A DNA stretch of 64,000 nucleotides from Siccirubricoccus soli (GTDB lineage: Bacteria; Pseudomonadota; Alphaproteobacteria; Acetobacterales; Acetobacteraceae): contig NZ_JAMZIK010000015.1 of NCBI RefSeq assembly GCF_024178315.1, forward strand, positions 1 to 64,000, given 5' to 3'. The position numbers were made by a program, and so were the translations under genes. Below, piece after piece: positions 9,197 through 17,883 of this stretch. The stretch's first letter is position 1, and the number at the start of each line of letters is the position of its first letter. The notes beneath the pieces were generated by a model. It was not told the origin of the DNA. It ran no database searches and was given only the letters and a program-made list of their open reading frames with translations.

Positions 9197-11342
9197 GATC
9201 GGCGCCTCCGCGTTCCGCCCGCAGTGCCGCGACGGCGGCCTCGAATCCCGGATGGCCGGGCAGCGCCTCCACCGGCACGGAGAGTTTGCGGCGCCAATTC
9301 GGGTGCTCGCGATCGGTGGATGGCAGGTTCACCTGGTCGGGCTCGTCCAGCATGTCATCCAGGTTGGCGATCGCCAGCAGGGCGTTGCTGCGGCCCAGGA
9401 AGCCATGCAGCGCGCGTGACAGCGCCGGGATGTCCGGAGGGCCCGCGCCCAGCAGCCCCCGCTCGCGGAGAAGCTGCAGCAGGTTCGCCTTGTCGCGCGC
9501 GCGCGTCTCCTCCTGCCCGGCGGTCTGCTCCTCCGTCAGCCGGCCGTGGCGCCGCTTCAAGGCGATGTCGTGCCCCTCCCACCAGCCACGCAGCGTCGGC
9601 AGGTCGTGGCTGCCGAGCACCGCCAGGGCCAGGCGGGGATAGGCTTCCGGCGGATGGAACCGGCCCGACGCATCCTGCTCGAAGGCGAGGATGCGGTAGG
9701 AGAGGATGTTCGCCGCCGCCATCCGCTCGCGGAACCCTGCCGGCACGGTGCCGAGATCCTCGCCCACCACCAGGCAGCGGTGGCGGTGGCTCTCCAGCGC
9801 CAGGATGCCGATGAGATCCTCGATGGGGTAGGCGATATAGGCGCCCTCCGCCGGCTTGTGGCCGGCCGGGATGCAGAACAGGTGCAGCAGCGCCATCACA
9901 TGGTCGATGCGCAGCCCGCCAGCATGGCGCATATTGGCGCGGATCAATTCGATGAAGCTGCGATAGGCCTCCGCCCGCAGCGCGCGGGGGTGGAAGGGCG
10001 GCAGGCCCCAATCCTGGCCGGCCGGGTTGAAGTAATCGGGCGGCGCGCCGACCTGCAGGCCGGAGATCACGGCCGCCTGGTTCGCCCAGGTCTCCGCCCC
10101 GCCATTGTCCGCGCCGACCGCCAGGTCGCGGTAGAGCCCGATCGCCATGCCCTGCGCCGCCGCCGCGGCGGTGCCGAGCTGGGTATCCGCCACCCATTGC
10201 AGCCAGGCCTGGAACTCGACCTCCGCCGCATGGTCCTCGGTGAACCGGCGCACCTCCGGAGAGGCGGGATCGCGGTAGCCCTCCGGCCAGCGCCGCCACC
10301 AGGCGAGTTCCGGCGCCTGGGCGGCGAAATGCGTGCGGAGGGCAAGGAACAGGCAGCTCCGTGCCCAGGCCTCACCGCGCTCCGCCTGGAAGGCGGCGAA
10401 GGCGGCGCGGCGCTCCGCCGGAGCGTGCTGGCGGAACTGCGCGTGGAGCAGCCGGAGCACCTGCAGCTTCAGCGCGGCGACGGATGTGTAGTCCACCAGC
10501 GGCACCTTGCGCGCCGCGTCCAGCCTCTGCCGGAATTCCGCCGAGGCGACCAGCGCCTGCGCCGCCGGGCAGTCCTGCAGCTCCGGCAGGGCGGCGACAT
10601 CGATGTTCAGCGGGTTCAGCAGCAGGCGGCTGGCCGGGGAATAGGGGCTGGCGGCCTCGGGATCGTCGGGAAACAGGGCGTGCAGCGGATTGAGCCCGAT
10701 CACCGCGGCCCCGCGCGGCGCCGCAACCTCCACCAGGCGGCGCAGGTCGCTGAAATCCCCGATCCCCCAGCCCTGCGCCGAGCGCAGCAGGTAGAGCTGG
10801 ACGGCGATGCCCCAGAGCCGGCCGTCGCGGTCCGGCGCCTCCGGCAGCCAGCACCGGCCGGGCGTCACGACCAGGGACATGTTGGCGCTGCCGGGCTCCA
10901 GCGACAGGCGGTGGTAGCCGGCGGGCAGGTCCGCCGGCAGCGGCAGGAGACGGTGCTCGATGCGCGTGCCGCCGATCTCGGCGAAGCCGGCGAAGTCCAG
11001 GGCGTGGAATTCCGCCTCGCCGCGCCGCTCCCCTCCTTCCTCCAGCGTGATGCGCCAGGCGGTGGTGCCAGCCCCGGCGGGCAGGCGCAGGCCGATGCGG
11101 GCTTCGCCTCCCGTGGCCACCACCGCCACGGGCGGCAGCGGCGCCTGCCATTCGGCCAGCACTTCCCGCGCCAGCACCGCTTCCGCCTCGGTCTCATCCT
11201 CGACGGGGCGGCCCATGGCCGCCAGCATCAGGCGCTTGGTCGCTGCGCTGGTGTGAATGAGATCACCCTGCGCGGAATGGTATTGCGGCTCGATCCCCAT
11301 ATGCAGGGCGAGGGCATCGAGCGCCGGCGTTGCCTCGGTCAC
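9189..11342 (-). CDS. malQ: 4-alpha-glucanotransferase (amylomaltase)
   Basis: 717-residue GH77 disproportionating enzyme that transfers alpha-1,4-glucan chains, supplying longer dextrins for TreY/TreZ. Typical motifs are present: RSAQGWGIGDFSDL, YSPASRLLLNPL, GLRIDHVMALLHLF (nucleophile Asp), VVGEDLGTVP (general acid region) and GSHDLPTLRGWW. The roughly 150-residue extension before the barrel is also seen in other long bacterial MalQ proteins. I place the start at the GTG at 11342, where GTGA overlaps the treZ stop codon; the frame stays open 50 codons further upstream, but that part lies inside treZ. The gene ends by overlapping treY. There is no separate glycogen debranching or branching gene in the window. 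Confidence 0.94.
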   Translation of the reverse strand: MTEATPALDALALHMGIEPQYHSAQGDLIHTSAATKRLMLAAMGRPVEDETEAEAVLAREVLAEWQAPLPPVAVVATGGEARIGLRLPAGAGTTAWRITLEEGGERRGEAEFHALDFAGFAEIGGTRIEHRLLPLPADLPAGYHRLSLEPGSANMSLVVTPGRCWLPEAPDRDGRLWGIAVQLYLLRSAQGWGIGDFSDLRRLVEVAAPRGAAVIGLNPLHALFPDDPEAASPYSPASRLLLNPLNIDVAALPELQDCPAAQALVASAEFRQRLDAARKVPLVDYTSVAALKLQVLRLLHAQFRQHAPAERRAAFAAFQAERGEAWARSCLFLALRTHFAAQAPELAWWRRWPEGYRDPASPEVRRFTEDHAAEVEFQAWLQWVADTQLGTAAAAAQGMAIGLYRDLAVGADNGGAETWANQAAVISGLQVGAPPDYFNPAGQDWGLPPFHPRALRAEAYRSFIELIRANMRHAGGLRIDHVMALLHLFCIPAGHKPAEGAYIAYPIEDLIGILALESHRHRCLVVGEDLGTVPAGFRERMAAANILSYRILAFEQDASGRFHPPEAYPRLALAVLGSHDLPTLRGWWEGHDIALKRRHGRLTEEQTAGQEETRARDKANLLQLLRERGLLGAGPPDIPALSRALHGFLGRSNALLAIANLDDMLDEPDQVNLPSTDREHPNWRRKLSVPVEALPGHPGFEAAVAALRAERGGADHG

Positions 11343-13159
11343 GCCGCGGTCTCCTCGATGGACCAGCCCAGGAACCAGGCGCCACCCGGCTTGCCCTCCT
11401 GCCAGAGCAGGCGCCCGGGCGGCGCGGAGACAGGCAGCGGCCGCGGGGCGAGGTTGGCGCGCAGGTGGAGGATGCCGTGTGGGAACGCCCATTGCACCGC
11501 GACCGCGGATTCGCCGAGGATCTCGAACGCGCCGCCTCGCCGGATCCCGGACAGCCGGGGAATGATCTCCGCATGGCGCACAGCCAGGATGCGGCGATAC
11601 CAGTCCAGCCAGCCGGCATGTGGCGGCCGCGCCGTATCCTCCCAGCGCAGCTTGGCGCTGGCAAAGGTCGCCTCCGCCATCGGGTCGGGGATGCGCGCCC
11701 GGCTCTCGGGGTCCGCGAATTCCGGGAAGCGCGCGAACTCGTTGCGACGTCCCTCCCGCACCGCATCCGCCAGATCAGGGCCGAAATCGCAAAAGAAGGG
11801 AAAGGGCTGGGCAGCGGCCCATTCCTCGCCCATGAACAGCATCGGCACCTGCGGCAGCAGCAGGTAGCAGGCGGCGATGGCGCGCAGCGCCTCGGGCGCC
11901 GCGCTGGCACTCAGCCGGTCGCCGAAGGCACGGTTGCCCACCTGGTCATGGTTCTGGATGAAGGCGACGAAGGCGGTGGGTGGCAGCCCGGCGCTCGGCT
12001 CGCCGCGGGGATGACCGCGATAGGGCATGTGCTCGCCCTGGAAGGCGAAGCCCTCCGCCAGGGCGCGGCCCAGCTTCCGCGCATCGCCGTGGTATTCTGC
12101 GTAGTAGCCGCTGGATTCGCCGGTGGCCGCCACGTGCAGCACATGATGCACATCGTCGTTCCACTGCGCCGTGTGCTGCAGCGGCCGGCCGGCATCGTCG
12201 CGCCGCAGGCGGCTCGCCTCGTTGTGCTCGTTCTCCAGCACCAGATGGATATGGCGCCCCGGCGCCGCCGCGCGCAGCCGCTCAGCCAGCTCCGCCAGGA
12301 TATGGCGCTTGCTGTCGTCGAGGATGGCGTGCACCGCATCCAGCCGCAGCCCATCCAGATGGAATTCCTCGATCCAATAGAGGGCGTTGTGCAGGAAGAA
12401 GGCGCGCACCTCCTCGCTGCCCGGACCGTCGAAATTGATCGCCGCGCCCCAGGGCGTCTTGTGGCGGTCGGTGAAGGTCTCGCCCGCCACGGCCCAGAGG
12501 TAATTCCCCTCCGGCCCGAAATGGTTGTAGACGACGTCCAGCAGCACCATCAGCCCGCGCGCATGCGCGGCATCGACCAGCGCCTTCAGATCCTCCGGCC
12601 GGCCGTAGCTGGCATCGGGCGCGAAGGGCAGGACGCCGTCATAGCCCCAGTTCCGCCCCCCGGGGAATTCCGCGACAGGCATGATCTCGATGGCGGTGAC
12701 GCCGAGCGCGACCAGGTGGTCCAGCCTGCCGATCGCGGCCCGGAAGCTGCCCTCGGGCGTGAAGGCGCCGACATGCAGCTCATAGAGCACCGCCTCCTCC
12801 CAGGGGCGCCCGGCCCAGCCGGCATCTCCCCAGGCATAGGCGGCCGGGTCCACCACTTCGCTCGGGCCGTGGACATCCTCGGGCTGGTAGCGGGAGGCCG
12901 GGTCGGGCACGCGCTGCCCGTCGGGCAACACGAAACGGTAGCGGCTGCCCGCCCTGGCCTCGGCCCTGACCAGCTCGTGCCACCCGCCCTCGCCACGCTG
13001 CATCGGCAGTGGCGCCGGCGCGCCATCCAGCTCCAGCCGGACGGCCTCGTGCGAGGGGGCCCATAGCCGGAAGCGTACGCCCTCCCTCTGCAACTCGGCG
13101 CCAAAGGGCATGGCGTGCCGGCGGCGAAAGGGCTGGCCTACAGGGTTCGGGTGCGACAT
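11339..13159 (-). CDS. treZ: Maltooligosyltrehalose trehalohydrolase
   Basis: 606-residue GH13 enzyme that cleaves the alpha-1,4 bond next to the terminal trehalose made by TreY. It has an N-terminal immunoglobulin-like domain (FRLWAPSHEAVRLEL), then barrel motifs GYDGVLPFAPDASYG, LLDVVYNHFGPEGNYL, GLRLDAVHAILDD (nucleophile), HLVLENEHNE (acid/base) and IQNHDQVGNRAFGDRL. I chose the ATG at 13159 (MSHPNPVG), which has a GGAG upstream. The frame is open a further 114 codons upstream but that extension is low-complexity Arg/Pro/Gly. MPFGAEL at 13111 is an alternative start. First gene of a coupled three-gene operon. Confidence 0.94.
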   Translation of the reverse strand: MSHPNPVGQPFRRRHAMPFGAELQREGVRFRLWAPSHEAVRLELDGAPAPLPMQRGEGGWHELVRAEARAGSRYRFVLPDGQRVPDPASRYQPEDVHGPSEVVDPAAYAWGDAGWAGRPWEEAVLYELHVGAFTPEGSFRAAIGRLDHLVALGVTAIEIMPVAEFPGGRNWGYDGVLPFAPDASYGRPEDLKALVDAAHARGLMVLLDVVYNHFGPEGNYLWAVAGETFTDRHKTPWGAAINFDGPGSEEVRAFFLHNALYWIEEFHLDGLRLDAVHAILDDSKRHILAELAERLRAAAPGRHIHLVLENEHNEASRLRRDDAGRPLQHTAQWNDDVHHVLHVAATGESSGYYAEYHGDARKLGRALAEGFAFQGEHMPYRGHPRGEPSAGLPPTAFVAFIQNHDQVGNRAFGDRLSASAAPEALRAIAACYLLLPQVPMLFMGEEWAAAQPFPFFCDFGPDLADAVREGRRNEFARFPEFADPESRARIPDPMAEATFASAKLRWEDTARPPHAGWLDWYRRILAVRHAEIIPRLSGIRRGGAFEILGESAVAVQWAFPHGILHLRANLAPRPLPVSAPPGRLLWQEGKPGGAWFLGWSIEETAA

Positions 13160-13524
13160 GTGGGAGGGTGCTCCAATGACGCGCCAAACCGCGCAGCCTG
13201 CCTTCCGTTCCGCGCGGCAGGGAATAAAGCCGGGACGGAAGGCTGGCCCTGCCTGCCGGTCCGGTTCTCCAGGCGGTGGATGGCGCAGGGGGGGCGTGGC
13301 CCGGCGCCTGCGGGCGGCGCTCCCCGCCCCGTTCTGCCGCTGACGGCCAGAGGCTGGCGCCCCCCGGATTTGCCGCGTCGCGCGGCGCTGCCTAGTGTTC
13401 TGCCCGCGGAGCTTGCCGGGTTGCCGGCGAAGGGGGCCGGCGGGCAGGCCATGGGAGGCAAGGGCCGGCGGCCTGGAAGCGAAGGCCGAGGCGTTCGGCA
13501 TCGGGCCACCGGCATGCGGCGAAG
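13160..13524. other. Divergent intergenic region treZ / RNA methyltransferase
   Basis: 365 bp between divergent genes. Long open frames cross it on both strands but they have the Arg/Pro/Gly bias of antisense shadows. The only signal I can pick out is the candidate promoter at 13370-13398. No hairpin terminator, repeat or small gene was recognised. Confidence 0.5.
13370..13398 (+). promoter_or_regulatory. Candidate sigma-70 promoter for the RNA methyltransferase
   Basis: TTGCCG (13370-13375) and TAGTGT (13393-13398) are separated by 17 bp. This would start transcription near 13405, about 120 bp upstream of the methyltransferase ATG. It is a consensus match by eye only. Confidence 0.35.
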
Positions 13525-14640
13525 ATGAGGACCGACGAGGCTTTCGAGATCTTCCTGACGACCGTACCGGGCCTGGAAGCCGCGCTCTGCGAGGAGGTCC
13601 GCAGCAAGGGCTTCCGGCGGCCGCGGCCGGTGCCGGGCGGCGTCGTCATCGAGGGCGGCTGGCCGGAGGTATGGCGCGCCAATCTCTGGGTCCGCGGCGC
13701 CGGGCGCGTGCTGGCGCGGATCGCCGCCTTTCCCGCCCCGCATCTGGCGCAGCTCGAGGCTCGGGCGCGCCGCGTGCCCTGGGGCGAGGTGCTGCGCCCG
13801 GACCTGCCCTTCCGCGTGGAGGCAAGCTGCACGGGCTCGCGCATCTATCACAGCGGCGCTGCGGCGGAGCGGGTGGAGACGGCGATCCGGAAAACCCTCG
13901 GCGCGCCCACCTCGCCGGAGGCCGGGATCCTTGTCAGGGTGCGGATCGAGCGGGATGTCTGCACCCTCAGCGTCGATACCTCGGGCGAGCTGCTGCACAA
14001 GCGCGGCTACAAGGAAGCCGTCAACCGTGCGCCGATGCGGGAGACGATGGCGTCGCTCTTCCTGCGGCAATGCGGCTATGAGGGCAGCGAGCCCGTGCTC
14101 GACCCGATGTGCGGCTCCGGCACCTTCGTCATCGAGGCGGCGGAGATCGCGGCCCGTCTCAACCCCGGCCGCGCCCGGCATTTCGCCTTCGAGCAGCTTG
14201 CCACCTTCGATGCCGCCGCCTGGCAGCGCATGCGCGCGGTGAAGAGCGAGCGCGTGCCGCTGGCCCGCTTCCACGGCAGCGACCGGGATGCCGGTGCGAT
14301 CGCGATGAGCCGCGCCAATGCCGAACGCGCCGGCGTCGCCAACTACACCGAATTCCGGCAGGCGCCGGTCAGCGATATCCGCCCGCCGCCAGGACTGCCC
14401 GGCCTCGTCATCGTCAACCCTCCCTACGGCACGCGGATCGGGGAGCGAGCGGAGCTCTCGCCGCTGTACCGTGCCCTCGGGCAGGTTCTGCTGCAGCGTT
14501 TCGCTGGCTGGCGCGTCGGGCTCATCGCCAGCGAGCACCGTCTGGCCCATGCGACAGGGCTGCCCTTCCTGCCACCCGGCGCCCCGGTGCCACATGGCGG
14601 GTTGCGGGTCACGCTCTACCGGACCGGTCCCCTGCCCTGA
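13525..14640 (+). CDS. THUMP-domain class I SAM-dependent RNA methyltransferase (RlmL N-domain/YcbY-like)
   Basis: 371-residue protein matching the family of 23S rRNA guanine-N2 methyltransferases. An N-terminal ferredoxin-like/THUMP RNA-binding part (about 1-165; VPGLEAALCEEV, HKRGYK) precedes a Rossmann methyltransferase. The latter has the SAM-binding motif DPMCGSGTFVIEAA (about residues 194-207), an acidic motif GSDRDAGAI and the catalytic NPPYGTRIG motif typical of N2-guanine or N6-adenine methylation. It is half the length of E. coli RlmKL and lacks the RlmK half, as in many alphaproteobacterial members. The ATG at 13525 has only a weak GCGAAG site. It stands alone, divergent from treZ. 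The exact target nucleotide is not determinable from sequence. Confidence 0.88.
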   Translation: MRTDEAFEIFLTTVPGLEAALCEEVRSKGFRRPRPVPGGVVIEGGWPEVWRANLWVRGAGRVLARIAAFPAPHLAQLEARARRVPWGEVLRPDLPFRVEASCTGSRIYHSGAAAERVETAIRKTLGAPTSPEAGILVRVRIERDVCTLSVDTSGELLHKRGYKEAVNRAPMRETMASLFLRQCGYEGSEPVLDPMCGSGTFVIEAAEIAARLNPGRARHFAFEQLATFDAAAWQRMRAVKSERVPLARFHGSDRDAGAIAMSRANAERAGVANYTEFRQAPVSDIRPPPGLPGLVIVNPPYGTRIGERAELSPLYRALGQVLLQRFAGWRVGLIASEHRLAHATGLPFLPPGAPVPHGGLRVTLYRTGPLP

Positions 14641-14772
14641 CAAGCCATGGGCGCAGCGGCCATGCGGGCTGCGCATCCGGCGAGACAAACATTGTCGCCG
14701 TGCCAGTCGGCCATGGTACACCGCCAGTGGAGGCGTGCGCGACGACGGGGCGCCCAGTTTGCGCTGACCACG

Positions 14773-14796
14773 CGCTATTATCGACCATAAATAGCG
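14773..14796. promoter_or_regulatory. Inverted repeat upstream of the molybdenum hydroxylase/sox operon
   Basis: CGCTATT (14773-14779) and AATAGCG (14790-14796) form a perfect 7-bp inverted repeat with a 10-bp spacer, about 50 bp upstream of the candidate -35 box. This is an AT-rich patch in a GC-rich region. It could bind a regulator of the sulfur/respiratory operon, but no regulator gene lies nearby. Confidence 0.4.
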
Positions 14797-14844
14797 ATTG
14801 GCATGAAAGCCGCCGGCCAGCGCATATCGTCTTCGCTGTTTCGA

Positions 14845-14873
14845 TTGTTCGCACCGCTCCTGCCTTGTTAGTC
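14845..14873 (+). promoter_or_regulatory. Candidate sigma-70 promoter for the molybdenum hydroxylase/sox operon
   Basis: TTGTTC (14845-14850) and TTAGTC (14868-14873) are spaced by 17 bp and followed by a 60-70 bp leader before the ATG at 14940. The 14641-14939 interval contains no other gene. Assignment is by eye. Confidence 0.42.
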
Positions 14874-14939
14874 TCGCGGGAACACCCAGTATGAAGGCGG
14901 ACCCGGCGTGGCCGGGATGCGCCCTGCGGGAGAGACGGG

Positions 14940-15401
14940 ATGGCGAAGCTCAACGTGAATGGCCGCGTCATCGAGTTCGAGGTCGAGGACGACACCCCGC
15001 TGCTCTGGGCGCTCCGCGAGCAACTCGGCCTGACCGGCACCAAATATGGCTGCGGCGTCGCGCAATGCGGCGCCTGCACCGTGCATGTGGACGGCGCCGC
15101 GGTGCGGTCCTGCTCCATGCCGGTCTCGGCCTTCGACGAGACGCAGAAGATCGTCACGATCGAAGGGCTGTCGCCCGACAGCAGCCACCCGATCCAGCAG
15201 GCCTGGCTGGCGCTGGACGTGCCGCAATGCGGCTTCTGCCAATCCGGCATGATCATGGCCGCCGCCGCGCTGCTGGCCGCCACGCCGCGCCCGACCGAGG
15301 CGCAGATCCGCGAGGAGGTGACGAATATCTGCCGCTGCGGCACCTATAACCGCGTCATCGCCGGCATCCAGCGCGCCGCTGGCGTGTCCACCGCGGGTTG
15401 A
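14940..15401 (+). CDS. Molybdenum hydroxylase [2Fe-2S] small subunit (IorA-type)
   Basis: 153-residue electron-transfer subunit of a xanthine-oxidase-family enzyme, isoquinoline 1-oxidoreductase/aldehyde dehydrogenase type. It has a plant-type 2Fe-2S cluster (YGCGVAQCGACTVHVDG, about residues 38-54) and a second helical 2Fe-2S domain (CGFCQSGM, then CRCGTYNRV). It passes electrons from the Mo-pterin subunit encoded immediately downstream (11-bp gap). An ATG with GAGACGG upstream starts it. It is first in a plus-strand run that continues through fcc and sox genes, so it is probably co-transcribed with sulfur oxidation genes. In acetic acid bacteria similar two-subunit enzymes work with a cytochrome c as membrane aldehyde dehydrogenases. 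The substrate here is unknown. Confidence 0.92.
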   Translation: MAKLNVNGRVIEFEVEDDTPLLWALREQLGLTGTKYGCGVAQCGACTVHVDGAAVRSCSMPVSAFDETQKIVTIEGLSPDSSHPIQQAWLALDVPQCGFCQSGMIMAAAALLAATPRPTEAQIREEVTNICRCGTYNRVIAGIQRAAGVSTAG

Positions 15402-15412
15402 GGGAGGCAGCG

Positions 15413-17605
15413 ATGAACGCCATCACACCGCGGCGCCGGCAATTTCTCGCCGGCGCCTCCGCCGCGCTCGGTGCCTTCACCCTCGGCTTCCGCATCCCGC
15501 TGGCCGGCGAGGCTGCCGCGCAATCCGCTCCCGCCACGCCCGAGGTGAATGCCTGGGTGGTGGTGAAGCCGGATGAGACCGTCATCATCCGCATCGCCCG
15601 GTCCGAGATGGGTCAGGGCACGCTCACCGGCCTCGCCCAGCTCGTCGCGGAGGAGCTGGATTGCGACTGGGCCAAGGTCACTACGGAGTACCCGACGCCG
15701 GGCCAGAACCTGGCGCGCGGCCGCATCTGGGGCAACATGTCCACCGGCGGCAGCCGCGGTGTCCGCGAGAGCAATGAATATGTCCGCAAGGGCGGCGCCG
15801 CGGCGCGGATGATGCTGGTGCAGGCCGCGGCGAACCAGTGGGGCGTGCCGGCCGGCGAATGCCGCGTGGCGGCAGGCGTCATCACCCATGCGCCGAGCGG
15901 CCGCACCACCACCTACGGCGCCGTGGCCGAGGCCGCGGGCAAGCTGCCGGTGCCGACGGATGTGGCGCTGAAAGACCCCAAGGACTGGAAGATCGCCGGC
16001 CGCCCGGTGCCGCGGCTGGACACGGCGGCGAAGCTGAATGGCAGCCAGGTCTATGGCATAGACTTGAAGCTGCCCGGCATGCTGAACGCCGCCATCCAGG
16101 CCTGCCCGGTCTTCGGCGGCAAGCTGCGCAACGTGGACTCCGCGGCGGCCGAGGCGATGCCGGGCGTGAAGCGCGTGCTGCGCGTGGGCGACGACGCGGT
16201 GGCCGTGGTGGCCGATACCTGGTGGCGGGCCAAGACCGCGCTGGAGGCGGTGAAGATCGAGTGGGATGCCGGCGAGAACGCCGCCGCCTCCTCCGCCGCC
16301 TTCAAGGAGGTGCTGAAGGCCGCGCTGGACGCGTCGCAGGCGGCGGTGGGCAACCGCGCCGGCGATGCGGCGGCAGCCATCGCCGCGGCGCCGCGCAAAT
16401 TCGAGGCGGTCTATTACTACCCCCACCAGAACCATGCCTGCATGGAGGTAATGAACGCGACGGCGGTCTGGACGCCGGAGCGCTGCGAGGTCTGGACGCC
16501 CACCCAGAACGGCGAGGCGGCGCATGCCGCCGCCGCCGAAGCCGCCGGCCTGCCGCCCGCGCGCTGTGAGATCTACAAGATCCATCTCGGCGGCGGCTTC
16601 GGCCGGCGCGGCGCGGTGCATGACTGGGTGCGCCAGGTGGTGCTGATCGCCAGGCAGATGCCGGGCACGCCCATCAAGCTGATCTGGTCGCGCGAGGAGG
16701 ACATGCTGCAGGGCCGGTACCACCCGGTCACCATGTGCAAGCTCTCCGCGGGGCTGGACGCGCAGGGCAACCTCACCGGCCTGCATATGCGCATCGCCGG
16801 GCAATCCATCGTCGCCGGCATCTTCCCGCAGAACATCCGCGACGGGCGGGACCCGGTGGTGTTCCAGGGGCTGAACGCCGGCGGCGGGGAGGCCGAGATC
16901 GGCTACGGCATCCCCAACCTGCTGATCGACCATGCCATGCGCAACCCGCATGTGCCGCCGGGCTTCTGGCGCGGGGTGAACCTGAACCAGAACACCATCT
17001 ACCTCGAATGCTTCATGGATGAGCTGGCGCATCTGGTGGGCAAGGACCCGCTGGAATTCCGCCGCGGGCTCATGGCGAACCACCCGAAGCACCTCGCCGT
17101 GCTGAACGCGGTGGCAGAGCGTGTCGGCTGGGGCACGCCTCCGGCGCCGGTGGATGGCCAGCCGGTCTTCCGCGGCCTCGCCCAGACCCATGGCTTCGGC
17201 AGCTATGTCGCGGCCTGCGCCGAGGTCTCGGTCAGCGATGGCGGAGAGCTGAAGATCCACCGCATCGTCGCCGCCACCGATCCCGGCCATGCGGTGAACC
17301 CGCAGCAGATCGCTGCACAGGTCGAGGGCTCCTTCGTCTATGGCCTCTCCGCCGCGCTCCATGGCGAGTGCACGGTGAAGGATGGCCGCATCGAGCAGAC
17401 CAACTTCGACAACTACCAGGTGCTGCGGATGGACGAGATGCCGAAGGTGGAGACCATCCTGGCCCCCAGCGGCGGCTTCTGGGGCGGCGTCGGGGAACCC
17501 ACCATCGCGGTGGCGGCGCCGGCGGTGCTGAACGCCATCTTCGCCGCGACCGGCAAGCGGGTGCGGGAGCTGCCGCTGAAGAACACCAGCCTGCGGCGCG
17601 GTTAG
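15413..17605 (+). CDS. Molybdenum hydroxylase large (Mo-pterin) subunit (IorB-type)
   Basis: 730-residue catalytic subunit for hydroxylation of an aldehyde, N-heterocycle or related substrate. A twin-arginine signal (RRRQFLAGASA) predicts folded export to the periplasm with its cofactor. Family motifs include ARSEMGQGTLTGLAQL, a GGGFGRRG Mo-cofactor loop, and a C-terminal GGVGEPTIAVAAPAVLNA whose Glu corresponds to the catalytic Glu of the family. I chose the ATG at 15413 because GGGAGG lies just upstream; a TTG five codons earlier overlaps that site. The stop lies two bases before the next gene, a small cytochrome c, giving a periplasmic Mo hydroxylase-cytochrome chain. The substrate is not deducible, and neighbouring sox genes make a sulfur-related role worth testing. 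Confidence 0.9.
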   Translation: MNAITPRRRQFLAGASAALGAFTLGFRIPLAGEAAAQSAPATPEVNAWVVVKPDETVIIRIARSEMGQGTLTGLAQLVAEELDCDWAKVTTEYPTPGQNLARGRIWGNMSTGGSRGVRESNEYVRKGGAAARMMLVQAAANQWGVPAGECRVAAGVITHAPSGRTTTYGAVAEAAGKLPVPTDVALKDPKDWKIAGRPVPRLDTAAKLNGSQVYGIDLKLPGMLNAAIQACPVFGGKLRNVDSAAAEAMPGVKRVLRVGDDAVAVVADTWWRAKTALEAVKIEWDAGENAAASSAAFKEVLKAALDASQAAVGNRAGDAAAAIAAAPRKFEAVYYYPHQNHACMEVMNATAVWTPERCEVWTPTQNGEAAHAAAAEAAGLPPARCEIYKIHLGGGFGRRGAVHDWVRQVVLIARQMPGTPIKLIWSREEDMLQGRYHPVTMCKLSAGLDAQGNLTGLHMRIAGQSIVAGIFPQNIRDGRDPVVFQGLNAGGGEAEIGYGIPNLLIDHAMRNPHVPPGFWRGVNLNQNTIYLECFMDELAHLVGKDPLEFRRGLMANHPKHLAVLNAVAERVGWGTPPAPVDGQPVFRGLAQTHGFGSYVAACAEVSVSDGGELKIHRIVAATDPGHAVNPQQIAAQVEGSFVYGLSAALHGECTVKDGRIEQTNFDNYQVLRMDEMPKVETILAPSGGFWGGVGEPTIAVAAPAVLNAIFAATGKRVRELPLKNTSLRRG

Positions 17606-17607
17606 GG

Positions 17608-17883
17608 ATGATGGCGCCGCGCCTGGCCCTGCTGCTGGCGCTGGCCGGGCCAGCGCTGGCGGAGGAGGCGGCGCCGCCCGGCGCCTCCGCCTGTCTCGGC
17701 TGCCACTCGCCGGTACGGCAGAACGCGGCCATTCCCTCGCTGCGGGGGCGTGACCCGGTGGAGATTGCCGCCATGCTGCAGGCCTTCCGCGAGGGCAAGG
17801 CGCCCGCGACCGTCATGGACCGCCTCGCCCGCGGCTTCGATGCGGCGGAGAGCCGCACCATCGCCGCCTGGGTGGTGCGATGA
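17608..17883 (+). CDS. fccA: Small monoheme cytochrome c, FccA/SoxE-like
   Basis: 91-residue exported c-type cytochrome with a signal peptide (MMAPRLALLLALAGPALA) and one heme site, CLGCH at 29-33. A pattern IPSLRGRDPVEIAAMLQAF ... KAPATVMDRLARGF resembles the FccA subunit of flavocytochrome c, with Met70 as likely distal ligand. It starts two bases after the Mo hydroxylase gene and overlaps the FccB/SoxF gene by 4 bp (ATGA). It should accept electrons from FccB, and might also serve the upstream Mo hydroxylase, whose relatives use a cytochrome c partner. The first 17 bases are the same as at the soxY start (19641-19657). Family assignment is by pattern. Confidence 0.78.
   Translation: MMAPRLALLLALAGPALAEEAAPPGASACLGCHSPVRQNAAIPSLRGRDPVEIAAMLQAFREGKAPATVMDRLARGFDAAESRTIAAWVVR

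Noticed and set aside
6296-9814. Plus-strand open frame of more than 1,100 codons opposite treY
   Set aside because: Antisense shadow; treY has diagnostic GH13 motifs on the other strand.
13160-13501. N-terminal extension of treZ upstream of 13159
   Set aside because: Composition is low-complexity and TreZ homology begins after the MSHPNPVG start, which has its own GGAG.
17368-17607. Upstream extension of the small cytochrome c into the Mo hydroxylase gene
   Set aside because: The extension lies in another frame of the Mo subunit; a signal peptide begins exactly at the ATG at 17608.
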